The translations under genes were made by a program, and so were the position numbers. Source: Saccharothrix sp. ALI-22-I (GTDB lineage Bacteria > Actinomycetota > Actinomycetes > Mycobacteriales > Pseudonocardiaceae). Taken from it: a stretch of 64,000 nucleotides of DNA. The stretch is from positions 1 through 64,000 of the forward strand of contig NZ_MTQP01000051.1 in assembly GCF_001984175.1 (NCBI RefSeq), read 5' to 3'. Below, piece after piece: positions 1 through 6,842 of the stretch; the stretch's first letter is position 1; each line of letters starts with the position of its first letter. The notes under the pieces were generated by a model. That model did not search any database. It was not told the DNA's origin and worked only from the letters and a program-made list of their open reading frames with translations.

Positions 1-120
1 CTGGCTCATCCCGGTAGCGCGCGCCGTGGCCGTGCCGGTCATCTTGGCCTCGGTGCGCAGCCTTCGTAACTCGCGCGAGAGCCGTTCTCGGGCCAGCCGC
101 GAACGCTCAGGTGCGGTCAT
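1..120 (-). CDS. XRE-family HTH regulator, N-terminal fragment cut by the window edge
   Basis: A minus-strand frame opens with ATG at 120 and runs off the window start after 40 codons. The visible part is a basic helix containing RELRRLRTEAKMTG followed by TARATGMSQ. This matches the first helices of Scr1-type XRE regulators (HTH_31 plus DUF5753), which are abundant in Pseudonocardiales and usually paired with a small DUF397 protein. No DUF397 gene lies beside it here; the only DUF397 trace is the remnant near 16.5 kb. The DNA-binding call rests on this short segment; the C-terminal ligand domain is outside the window. Confidence 0.7.
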   Translation of the reverse strand, partial: MTAPERSRLARERLSRELRRLRTEAKMTGTATARATGMSQ

Positions 121-300
121 GCAACGCACCGTATCGACGCTCACCCCTCTTGACGATCGGCCACCAAGGTGTCTGAGACTGGTCTACTCGCCGCGCCGAG
201 GTGATCTGGAGCACCCTGCGGACACATATGTGAACGCACGTGCAGACGGGTGCGCAGCTGCGTTTGCCCAGGTCCCGGACCTGGGCAGGAGGTGAGTGGG
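121..300. other. Intergenic region between the XRE fragment and the anti-sigma gene
   Basis: No convincing gene is seen. It should hold the promoter of the minus-strand XRE gene and the 3' end of the sigma/anti-sigma transcript. The short open frames crossing it have no ribosome binding site and no recognisable protein. Confidence 0.5.
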
Positions 301-1026
301 TCAGAACCCGATGCGCAGGATCACCAGCTCGTCGGGCAGCAACCTGATCTCGACGCCGATGATGTCGGACCGTTGCAATTCGGTCGTCGCGATGGGCCGG
401 GTGGTGGAACCGGGACCGGCGGTCCAGGTCGCGACGCGCACCGAGGCGCCGTCGGCGGTGACCACGTTCAGGGCGTAGGCGAGGACGGGCATCGGCGGTG
501 CGTCCGCCGGCACGGCGTAGGAGCACCGCACGTCGATCCGGGTGCCCCACGGCTCCGTCACCAGCTGGACGCTGGCCGTCACCGGGCTGGGCACGGTCTG
601 GTGCATCGGCAGGTCGGGCACGGGCGGTGGCGTGGAGGTGGACGACGAGGGCTGGTCGGCCCACCGGTCGGGGGCGGCCGGCCGCACGGCCATCGCGACC
701 GCCGCCCCCAACAACGCCGCACCGACGAGCGCCGCGGCCAGCCACAGCCGGGCGCGCCACCGTCTGGACCGTTCGACCGCCATCAGTCCGGCCAGCACCG
801 CGGCGGGCGGCTCCTCCTCGTCCGCGACGGGTTCCAGCAGGTCGAGCGCCCGGTCGCGGGGCACCGCCGAGAGGATGCCGGGGACGCCCGCGAGGGACGC
901 CACGTCACCGGAGCACTCCGGGCACCCGACCAGGTGGCCCTCGAACTCCCGCCGTTCGCCCGGCGACAGCGAACCCAGGACGTACGCGGCACCCCAGTCC
1001 CGGTACGGATCGACTGGCGAGCTCAA
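301..1026 (-). CDS. Zinc-binding anti-sigma factor (RskA/ZAS-like), membrane-anchored
   Basis: A 241-residue protein. The N-terminus carries the zinc anti-sigma motif H-x3-C-x2-C (HLVGCPEC) near residue 30. One membrane helix (LAAALVGAALLGAAVAMAV) lies near residues 90-110, followed by a Thr/Ser/Pro-rich linker and an extracytoplasmic beta-rich RskA-like domain. The family sequesters its cognate ECF sigma factor at the membrane and releases it after proteolysis or a signal. The start is taken as TTG at 1026, which overlaps the TGA of the upstream sigma gene (TTGA), so translation is probably coupled. Pairing with the preceding sigma factor is clear from this overlap; the signal sensed is unknown. 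Confidence 0.88.
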   Translation of the reverse strand: MSSPVDPYRDWGAAYVLGSLSPGERREFEGHLVGCPECSGDVASLAGVPGILSAVPRDRALDLLEPVADEEEPPAAVLAGLMAVERSRRWRARLWLAAALVGAALLGAAVAMAVRPAAPDRWADQPSSSTSTPPPVPDLPMHQTVPSPVTASVQLVTEPWGTRIDVRCSYAVPADAPPMPVLAYALNVVTADGASVRVATWTAGPGSTTRPIATTELQRSDIIGVEIRLLPDELVILRIGF

Positions 1027-1511
1027 CGTCCGGTGACCCCTTTCTCCTCCAGCGCCAGCCGCAGCGCCCGCAGACCGTAGTGCAGCCGGGATTTCACGGT
1101 TCCCTCCGGCAGGTCCAGTGCGTCGGCCAGCTCGGCGACGGACTGGCCCATGTAATACGCACGCACGATCACCGTCCGGTGTTCCGGCGTCAACTGGGTG
1201 AGCACGTCGGCCACGAGCCAGGCGTCCAGGGCCGAGTCGCTCGGGTCGGACCGGGCCCGTTCGGGCAACCGCTCCGACCCGATCTCCCAGCGGGCACGGG
1301 CGCTCCGGCGCTCGTCGATGACCACGTTGCGGGCCACCGTGTAGAGCCACGCGCGCGCGGCCGCCACCCCCTGTTCCAGCACCTTGGGATTGCGCCACGC
1401 GCGCAGCAGCGCTTCCTGCACGACGTCACGGGACAGCTCGTCGTCCCCGGTCAGCCGGCGCACGTACCGCCACAGCGCGGGCGCGTGCTCGTCGTGGAGA
1501 GCGCGCAGCAA
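1023..1511 (-). CDS. ECF RNA polymerase sigma factor (SigL/SigK-like)
   Basis: An ECF sigma factor of about 162 residues or slightly more. Region 2 (RALHDEHAPALWRYVRRL, then DVVQEALLRAWR and ARAWLYTVARN) is followed by region 4 (LTPEHRTVIVRAYYMGQSVA, then LDLPEGTVKSRLHYGLRAL). It directs promoter choice and is held by the anti-sigma factor whose start overlaps its stop. The start is uncertain. The only canonical in-frame start after the upstream stop at 1548 is TTG at 1511, but it has no Shine-Dalgarno at a proper distance. A strong AGGAGG (1539-1544) sits 6 nt before an in-frame ATC at 1530-1532, so a non-canonical AUC start giving seven more residues (INDSHVA) is possible. It lies just after the crotonase stop and may belong to the same transcript. 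Confidence 0.9.
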   Translation of the reverse strand: MLRALHDEHAPALWRYVRRLTGDDELSRDVVQEALLRAWRNPKVLEQGVAAARAWLYTVARNVVIDERRSARARWEIGSERLPERARSDPSDSALDAWLVADVLTQLTPEHRTVIVRAYYMGQSVAELADALDLPEGTVKSRLHYGLRALRLALEEKGVTGR

Positions 1512-1536
1512 GGCAACGTGACTGTCGTTGATGGCG

Positions 1537-1545
1537 CACCTCCTC
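1537..1545 (-). promoter_or_regulatory. Strong ribosome binding site preceding an ATC codon (ECF sigma gene)
   Basis: GAGGAGGTG on the minus strand, 6 nt before ATC at 1532-1530. No ATG, GTG or TTG lies at normal spacing in the sigma frame, so this site conflicts with the TTG start at 1511. Confidence 0.6.
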
Positions 1546-1547
1546 GG

Positions 1548-2387
1548 CTAGTCGTGGAGCAGCGGTTCCCGGATCTCGCCCAGAAGAGTCGAACTCGGGA
1601 AGACGGGTCGGCGCTTGGCCAGGAAGGCCGCGGTCCCCTCGCGCATGTCGTCGGTGGTGAACGCCTCGCGGAACGCGTCGAGTTCGACGGCCAGCCCGGC
1701 GGTGACGGTCGTGCCACCGGACGCGTTCACCGCGGCTTTGGCCAGCGACACCGCCGTCGCGGAGTTCCCCGCGATCCGGCGCAGGACCTCGCGTGCGGCG
1801 GTCAGCATCTCATCGCGGCCGTCGAACACGGCGTTGACGAGACCGAGCCGCTGCGCTTCCGGCGCGTCCACGTGCCTGCCGGTGTAGATCAACTCACGGG
1901 CCATGGCGGGTCCGACCAGTCTCTGCAGCCGGACGCAGCCACCGAAGCCGGGGATGAGGCCGAGCACGACCTCCGGTTGGCCGAACACGGAACGCCGGGT
2001 GGCGTAGGCGAAATCGCACGCCAACACCATCTCGCAGCCGCCGCCGAGCGCATACCCGTCCACGGCCGCGACCACCGGGCACGGCACCTCCTCCAGCAGC
2101 CGGGTGACCCGCTGGCCCAGCATCCCGAACCGCTCGCCTTCGGCGGGTGTCATCGCGGCCATCTCGCGGATGTCGGCGCCCGCGATGAACGCCGGACCTG
2201 GTGCTCCGGTCAGGATGATGCCGGCCGGAGCGTGGCCAAAAGGACTGGTACCGGCGAGCACGCCGGACAGGAAGTGGTCGAGTTCGGCGAGGACCCGGCC
2301 GGACAACGCGTTGCGCGCCGGTGGTCGGGACACGGTGACCGTCGTGACGCCGTCTTGTTCTTCGATGAGCAAGGTCGAGTAGTCCAC
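1548..2387 (-). CDS. Enoyl-CoA hydratase/isomerase (crotonase) family protein
   Basis: A 279-residue crotonase. The oxyanion segment AFIAGADIREM is followed by GGGCEM and FGQPEVVLGLIPGFGG. Both glutamates used by classical enoyl-CoA hydratases (in GGGCE and FGQPE) are present, so hydration of a 2-enoyl-CoA is plausible. The start is set at GTG 2387, preceded by GAGGAG. It begins about 10 bp after the TmpA-like gene stop and ends about 15-35 bp before the sigma gene, all in the same direction. The company of a stand-alone adenylation enzyme and a membrane flavoprotein suggests a pathway-specific acyl substrate rather than bulk beta-oxidation; this is inference. Confidence 0.88.
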   Translation of the reverse strand: MDYSTLLIEEQDGVTTVTVSRPPARNALSGRVLAELDHFLSGVLAGTSPFGHAPAGIILTGAPGPAFIAGADIREMAAMTPAEGERFGMLGQRVTRLLEEVPCPVVAAVDGYALGGGCEMVLACDFAYATRRSVFGQPEVVLGLIPGFGGCVRLQRLVGPAMARELIYTGRHVDAPEAQRLGLVNAVFDGRDEMLTAAREVLRRIAGNSATAVSLAKAAVNASGGTTVTAGLAVELDAFREAFTTDDMREGTAAFLAKRRPVFPSSTLLGEIREPLLHD

Positions 2388-2397
2388 GGAAGTCTCC

Positions 2398-3627
2398 TCA
2401 CGAGTCCCAGATGGCGCCGAACGCGGGCACACCCCGCGCCTCCAACTCCTCCACGACGTGCCAGGTGGTCTTCTTGTTCGAAATGCAGATCACGGCCTCC
2501 GCGTCGAACTCGCGGTGCGCGCGCAGCGCCAGTTCGACCAGGTCCGGTTTGCCGTCGCGGACGGTGTCCCAGACGATCGCGTCCGGTTGCACGGCTTCGA
2601 TCTCGTCCACCAGCTCGTCGCCGTAGGTTTCGCGCGGGGTGCGGGTGGACCACACCAGGCGCGACGGCGTCTCCTGGGACAGCAGGTGGGGCAGGCACGG
2701 CCCGATGCCGCTCCCGGTGGCCACCCACACCACTCTGGTGAACAGCTTGTCGATGTTGCCGACACCCGCCGTGGGGACGCCCTTGACCCACAGGTGCTTC
2801 GGGAGGTCGTCGATCAGGTCGCCGGTCCAGTCGCCGGCGCGGGAGATGGTCAGCCGGAAGCCGGTGCGGCCGGGGGCCGGCACGTTGGCGAACGAGTGCC
2901 ACTCCAGCAGCGGGTGGCGGCTCACCGCGGTCGAGGAGCCGGCGAACGGCGTCACGCCGTAGTCGAACGACACCAGCGCGACGTGCCGCGAGGGGCGGAC
3001 GATCCGCACCGGCACCCGGCGCAGCCGCGTCCACGGCAGCACGACGCTCGCCACCACCAGCAGGAGCAGCCAGAACTGGGTGGAGCCGACGAACCCCGGC
3101 TGGAGGGACGAGTGGACGGCGAACAGGGCCAGGACCGTCCAGCCGGCGAACCGGTGCACCTTCTCGAAGACGTCGTGCCGCCGTGCCCGCAGGTTAGGCA
3201 GGGCGAACACGACCATCGCCACGAGCAGGGCGAGGATCGTCCACGTCAACGGGTCGGACAGGGCCCAGGCCAGCACCGCGAACCACACGGTGGCGCACAG
3301 CGCCGCGCCGACGTGCAGGCCGCCGAAGTGGTAGACCTTGCCCAACGTCCAGCGGACCCGCAGCGGCCAGCTCGTCGGTGCGCTGGTGGCGAGCCGGAAC
3401 AGCAGGTTGATCACGTGCTGCTGGCGGATCAGGACGGCCAGTGTCAGGTTTATCACCACTAGATCTGGGAGCGCTCCCAGAGAATCCATGCCGAACGCGG
3501 CGATGACGTTGACCAGGACCACGAACGCGACGAGCCGGTTGTGGTGGGTGAACGGGCGTCGCCTGAGCCTGAGCGCGAGCTTGTGCTTGAGCCGGGGCTG
3601 TGGCGAGTCGGTGCGCGTGGTGGTCAT
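2398..3627 (-). CDS. TmpA-like membrane flavoprotein (ferric-reductase-like transmembrane domain plus FAD/NAD-binding region)
   Basis: A 409-residue protein. The N-terminal half has about six hydrophobic helices with paired histidines (YHFGGLHVG; FEKVHRFAGW with VHSS one helix further), as in haem-coordinating ferric-reductase-type membrane domains. The C-terminal half contains a nucleotide-binding region (WVATGSGIGPCLPHLLS, later CISNKKTTWHVVEEL), like ferredoxin reductase modules. This layout matches the TmpA family of Aspergillus, membrane flavoproteins linked to developmental signalling. Its ATG overlaps the stop of the upstream adenylation gene (ATGA), so the two are translationally coupled. 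The likely role is a membrane redox step on or alongside the product of the adenylation enzyme. Electron acceptor and substrate are unknown. Confidence 0.75.
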   Translation of the reverse strand: MTTTRTDSPQPRLKHKLALRLRRRPFTHHNRLVAFVVLVNVIAAFGMDSLGALPDLVVINLTLAVLIRQQHVINLLFRLATSAPTSWPLRVRWTLGKVYHFGGLHVGAALCATVWFAVLAWALSDPLTWTILALLVAMVVFALPNLRARRHDVFEKVHRFAGWTVLALFAVHSSLQPGFVGSTQFWLLLLVVASVVLPWTRLRRVPVRIVRPSRHVALVSFDYGVTPFAGSSTAVSRHPLLEWHSFANVPAPGRTGFRLTISRAGDWTGDLIDDLPKHLWVKGVPTAGVGNIDKLFTRVVWVATGSGIGPCLPHLLSQETPSRLVWSTRTPRETYGDELVDEIEAVQPDAIVWDTVRDGKPDLVELALRAHREFDAEAVICISNKKTTWHVVEELEARGVPAFGAIWDS

Positions 3628-5135
3628 GCGACCGTCACCAGCGATGACAGCGCGTCCCGGTCCACCTTGCCGCGTTCGGTCAGCGGCAGGTCGTCCACCG
3701 CGACCACTCGTGACGGCACGCAGTAGTACGGCAGGTCGCGCGCGACGGCGTCCCTGGCCGCGTCCGGTGACACGGTGGCGGGGCTGACGAACGCGACGAG
3801 CTCGCCGTCGTGCAGGACGGTCGTCGCTCGGACGCAGCCGGGGGTCGTCTCCAGCGCCGACGTGACCGCGTCCAGCTCGACCCGGAAGCCGCGCACCTTG
3901 ACCTGGTCGTCGGTGCGGCCGTGGTGCTCCAGCTCGCCGTCTGCCGTCCACCGGCCCAGGTCCCTGGTGCGGAACATCAGGTGGTCGCCGCCGAGGAACG
4001 GGTCGGGGCGGTAGCGCTGCGCGGTCAGCACGTCGTTGCCGAGGTAGCCCGCCGTGACGCAGGCGCCGCCCGCCCACATCTCGCCGACCTCGCCGATCCG
4101 GCACGGCCGCAGGTCCTGGTCCAGGACGTAGACCGTGGTGTTCGGCACCGGGCGGCCGATGGTCAGCCGTCCCACTTCCGGGTCGTAGCGCTGCACGGTG
4201 TTGACGATGGTGACTTCCGTTGGGCCGCAGGCGTTGTGGAACGCAGCCTGGGCGGACCAGGCGTCGGCCAGGGGCTTGGGGCAGCGCTCGCCGGCGACGG
4301 CTACCGCGCGCACGTCGGGACATCCGTTCGGGTCCAATGTGGACAAGACACCGGGTGTCGCGATGAGGACGGTGGCGGTTTTGGCCGCCTGCGCCATGTC
4401 CTTGCCGCGGATGACGGAGGTCGCACCGTGGGTGAGGGCGCCGAAGATCTCCCACACCGCCATGTCGAAGGCGATGTTGAGCAGTTGGGCGACCCGGTCC
4501 CCCGGTCCGATGCCGAGCGAGCCCGGTGCGGTGAGCAGGACGTTGCACAGGTTCGCGTGGGTGACGCGCACGCCGTTGGGGACGCCGGTCGTGCCGGAGG
4601 TGAAGATGACGACGGCGGTCTCGCCGTTCTCCGCTCGGGGTGGCCCGACGCGGCGGTCCGGGAGGGTGTCGAGCGCCAGGACGGTGGGCGCGGTGACGGC
4701 CGGCGCGTGTTCGCCGGTGGTGAGGACGACCTTGATGCCCGCCGTGCGCATGACGTGGTCGAGGTGGTGTCGTGGCGTGATCCGCACGTCCTGCGGAACG
4801 TAGGCCGCGCCGACCTTCAGGACCGCCAGGATGCCGATGACCATGGGGATCGAGCGCGTTAAGAACACCCCGACGTGATCACCCGGTCGCACACCCGCGT
4901 CGAGGAGCGAGGCCGCGACGACGTTCGCGCGGTGGTCGAGTTCGCCGTAGGTGACGCAGTTGCCCTCGTGCTCCACCGCCGGCGCGTGGGGCGACCGCGC
5001 CGCGTGGGTCTCGAAGGCGTGGTGGATCCGGTGGAACGGCGGCGTGGCGCTCGGTCCGCGGCCGAATCGTCGGAACAGCGGACGATCATCCGGGGGCAGG
5101 CCTAGCACAGCGGAGGGCTCGGTCATGGCCGTCAC
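3624..5135 (-). CDS. Stand-alone NRPS-type amino-acid adenylation enzyme (AMP-binding)
   Basis: A 503-residue single adenylation domain with no carrier or condensation domain. Motifs in order: IFTSGTTGVPNG (A3 phosphate loop), FDMAVWEIFG (A4), NACGPTEVT (A5), YRPDPF and RTRDLGRW (A7), DDQVKVRGFRVEL (A8), and LPLTERGKVDR with the A10 lysine. The A4 aspartate that binds an alpha-amino group is kept, so an amino acid substrate is likely. By eye the ten pocket residues read D-M-W-A-V-A-A-I-V-K, closest to Phe-type codes; this is tentative. Translation probably starts at GTG 5135, with an ATG four codons in as the alternative. Coupling to the TmpA-like gene recalls the adenylating-enzyme/TmpA/TmpB systems of Aspergillus. 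Confidence 0.85.
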   Translation of the reverse strand: MTAMTEPSAVLGLPPDDRPLFRRFGRGPSATPPFHRIHHAFETHAARSPHAPAVEHEGNCVTYGELDHRANVVAASLLDAGVRPGDHVGVFLTRSIPMVIGILAVLKVGAAYVPQDVRITPRHHLDHVMRTAGIKVVLTTGEHAPAVTAPTVLALDTLPDRRVGPPRAENGETAVVIFTSGTTGVPNGVRVTHANLCNVLLTAPGSLGIGPGDRVAQLLNIAFDMAVWEIFGALTHGATSVIRGKDMAQAAKTATVLIATPGVLSTLDPNGCPDVRAVAVAGERCPKPLADAWSAQAAFHNACGPTEVTIVNTVQRYDPEVGRLTIGRPVPNTTVYVLDQDLRPCRIGEVGEMWAGGACVTAGYLGNDVLTAQRYRPDPFLGGDHLMFRTRDLGRWTADGELEHHGRTDDQVKVRGFRVELDAVTSALETTPGCVRATTVLHDGELVAFVSPATVSPDAARDAVARDLPYYCVPSRVVAVDDLPLTERGKVDRDALSSLVTVA

Positions 5136-5318
5136 AGGTTGTGCACCTCTCGTCAGCCGGTCGTGGTCACCCGGTCTGAACGAGACAGCCCCACCGTACG
5201 TTCAAACTGAACACGAGAAAGTTGAAAACTTATCAAAAAGACAGGTCCACCAATTGAGATTGCCCCGATCGGAATAACCATTCGGCCTCTGACGGCCTCC
5301 ACGATTGCACTATTCAGA
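5136..5318. promoter_or_regulatory. Promoter region of the adenylation operon with a GTTCA-N3-TGAAC palindrome
   Basis: This stretch is clearly richer in A+T than its flanks. It contains the 13-bp inverted repeat GTTCAAACTGAAC at 5200-5212, about 65 bp upstream of the adenylation start. On the minus strand a TTGATA box lies farther upstream near 5233-5238. A regulated promoter is likely; the binding protein is unknown. Confidence 0.4.
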
Positions 5319-6224
5319 TCAACCGGATCGGTTATCGTCAGTGTGGACGCGGCCGAGGAACTCGCGCACCAGGGCGGCGATCTCGTCGAGATTCGTCTCC
5401 AGCGCCCAGTGTCCGGCGTCGAGCAGGTGCAACTCGGCGTCCGGCAGGTCGCGGAGGTAGGCCCGTGCGGCACCCTCCGGCATGTAGCCGTCGTGCGGGC
5501 CCCACACGATGAGCGTCGGCGGCCGGTGCTCGCGCAGGTAGGCCTGCTGCCGGTCGAACCAGTCGAGCGTGCTCGCCTGGTCGGCGAGCAGGTGGACCAG
5601 GTTCCGCCGCCGTTCGGGAGTGCCCAGCAGCGACCAGGACAACGTCCAGAGGTCGGGACTGACCCGGTCGACCAGCCGCTCGGGGATCTCGCCGACGAAC
5701 TCGTCGCGGAAGCCGTTCGCGCTGACCGCGGCGTAGAGCCTGGCCGTCCCGTCCTCGGTCGGGTTGGTCCAGTACTCCTTGAGCGGGCGGTACTTCGGCC
5801 CGTGCTGGTCCTCGTAGATGTCGCCGTTCTGGATGATCAGGGCGGCGACCCGCTCGGGCGCGTGCATGGCCAGCCGCAGCCCGAACTGGGAGCCGTAGTC
5901 GTGCAGGTAGATGGCGTACCGGGTCAAGCCCGCCGCGGCGGTGAACCGCTGCAAGAACTCGGCGTACCCGTCGAAGGTGTAGGAGAAGCGCGTCCGGTCC
6001 GGCGTGCCGCTGTAGCCGAAGCCGGGGTAGTCCGGCGCGATCAGGCGCCACCGGTCGCCGAGCGCGGCCATGAAGTCGCGGTACTGGAACGACGAGCAGG
6101 GGTAGCCGTGCGGGAGCAGGACCACCGGGGCGTCCGGTGGTCCTGCTTCGCGGTAGAAGATGTCGGTCCCATCGACCTTCATCGTCCGATGGGCCACCGG
6201 GACAGGCGTGTTCGACGAAGTCAC
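5319..6224 (-). CDS. Alpha/beta hydrolase, epoxide hydrolase/haloalkane dehalogenase type
   Basis: A 301-residue cytoplasmic alpha/beta hydrolase. The oxyanion motif is LLPHGYPCSS. The nucleophile elbow HDYGS carries Asp rather than Ser, as in epoxide hydrolases and haloalkane dehalogenases. The acid lies in WGPHDGYM and the histidine in DAGHWALE. A cap-like insert covers the middle third. The start is GTG 6224 with a weak GGGA upstream; a later ATG at 6182 would also spare the fold. It stands 72 bp after the HIT gene, possibly read from the thrS transcript. The substrate cannot be predicted. Confidence 0.85.
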   Translation of the reverse strand: MTSSNTPVPVAHRTMKVDGTDIFYREAGPPDAPVVLLPHGYPCSSFQYRDFMAALGDRWRLIAPDYPGFGYSGTPDRTRFSYTFDGYAEFLQRFTAAAGLTRYAIYLHDYGSQFGLRLAMHAPERVAALIIQNGDIYEDQHGPKYRPLKEYWTNPTEDGTARLYAAVSANGFRDEFVGEIPERLVDRVSPDLWTLSWSLLGTPERRRNLVHLLADQASTLDWFDRQQAYLREHRPPTLIVWGPHDGYMPEGAARAYLRDLPDAELHLLDAGHWALETNLDEIAALVREFLGRVHTDDNRSG

Positions 6225-6296
6225 CCTTGTCCCGTTGCACAGGGCGTTGCGGGGTAAACATCGTCCCGGTCACCGGGCTCCGCGTGAGCGGGGTGG

Positions 6297-6842
6297 CTAC
6301 TGCGCGGTCCAGGCGTCGGAGAGCAGTTGCCTGGTCTCGCCGAGCAGTTGGGGCAGGACCTTCGTGTGGCCGATCACCGGCATGAAGTTGGCGTCGCCGC
6401 CCCAGCGCGGCACCACGTGCTGGTGCAGGTGGGCGGCGATGCCGGCGCCCGCGACGACGCCCTGGTTCATGCCGATGTTGAACCCGTGCGGGCTGGCGGT
6501 GGACCGGATCACCCGCATCGCCTTCTGGGTGAACGCGGCGAACTCGGCCGTCTCGGCCGCCGTCAGGTCCGTGTAGTCCGGCACGTGCCGATACGGCAGC
6601 ACCATCAGGTGCCCTGGGTTGTACGGGTACAGGTTGAGCACCGCGAACACCAGCTCGCCGCGCGCCAGGATCAGGCCCTCGTCGTCGTCCAGCTCGATCA
6701 CCCGGCAGAACGGGCACCCCTCGGGCTCGTCGCCGACCGCCTTGCCCTCACCGCGCACGTACGAGAGGCGGTGCGGGGTCCACAGCCGCTGCAACGCGTC
6801 GTGGACCCCGACCCCGTCCTGCTCCTCGTACCGGTTCGTCAC
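6297..6842 (-). CDS. HIT-family protein, probable Ap4A phosphorylase/hydrolase
   Basis: A 181-residue protein. It has the histidine triad [10 protein letters not shown] preceded by FNIGMNQG, and a zinc-type CPFC pair near residue 45. HIT proteins of this subtype cleave dinucleoside polyphosphates such as Ap4A, by-products of aminoacyl-tRNA synthetases. Its GTG start overlaps the thrS stop by 4 nt. The same thrS-HIT order is found in mycobacteria (Rv2614c-Rv2613c), where the HIT protein is an Ap4A phosphorylase. That synteny supports the call. The pgsA gene that follows in mycobacteria is absent here. Confidence 0.85.
   Translation of the reverse strand: MTNRYEEQDGVGVHDALQRLWTPHRLSYVRGEGKAVGDEPEGCPFCRVIELDDDEGLILARGELVFAVLNLYPYNPGHLMVLPYRHVPDYTDLTAAETAEFAAFTQKAMRVIRSTASPHGFNIGMNQGVVAGAGIAAHLHQHVVPRWGGDANFMPVIGHTKVLPQLLGETRQLLSDAWTAQ

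Noticed and set aside
498..2741. Long plus-strand open frame opposite the anti-sigma, sigma, crotonase and flavoprotein genes
   Set aside because: Arg/Pro-rich shadow of high-GC genes on the other strand; no ribosome binding site or recognisable domain.
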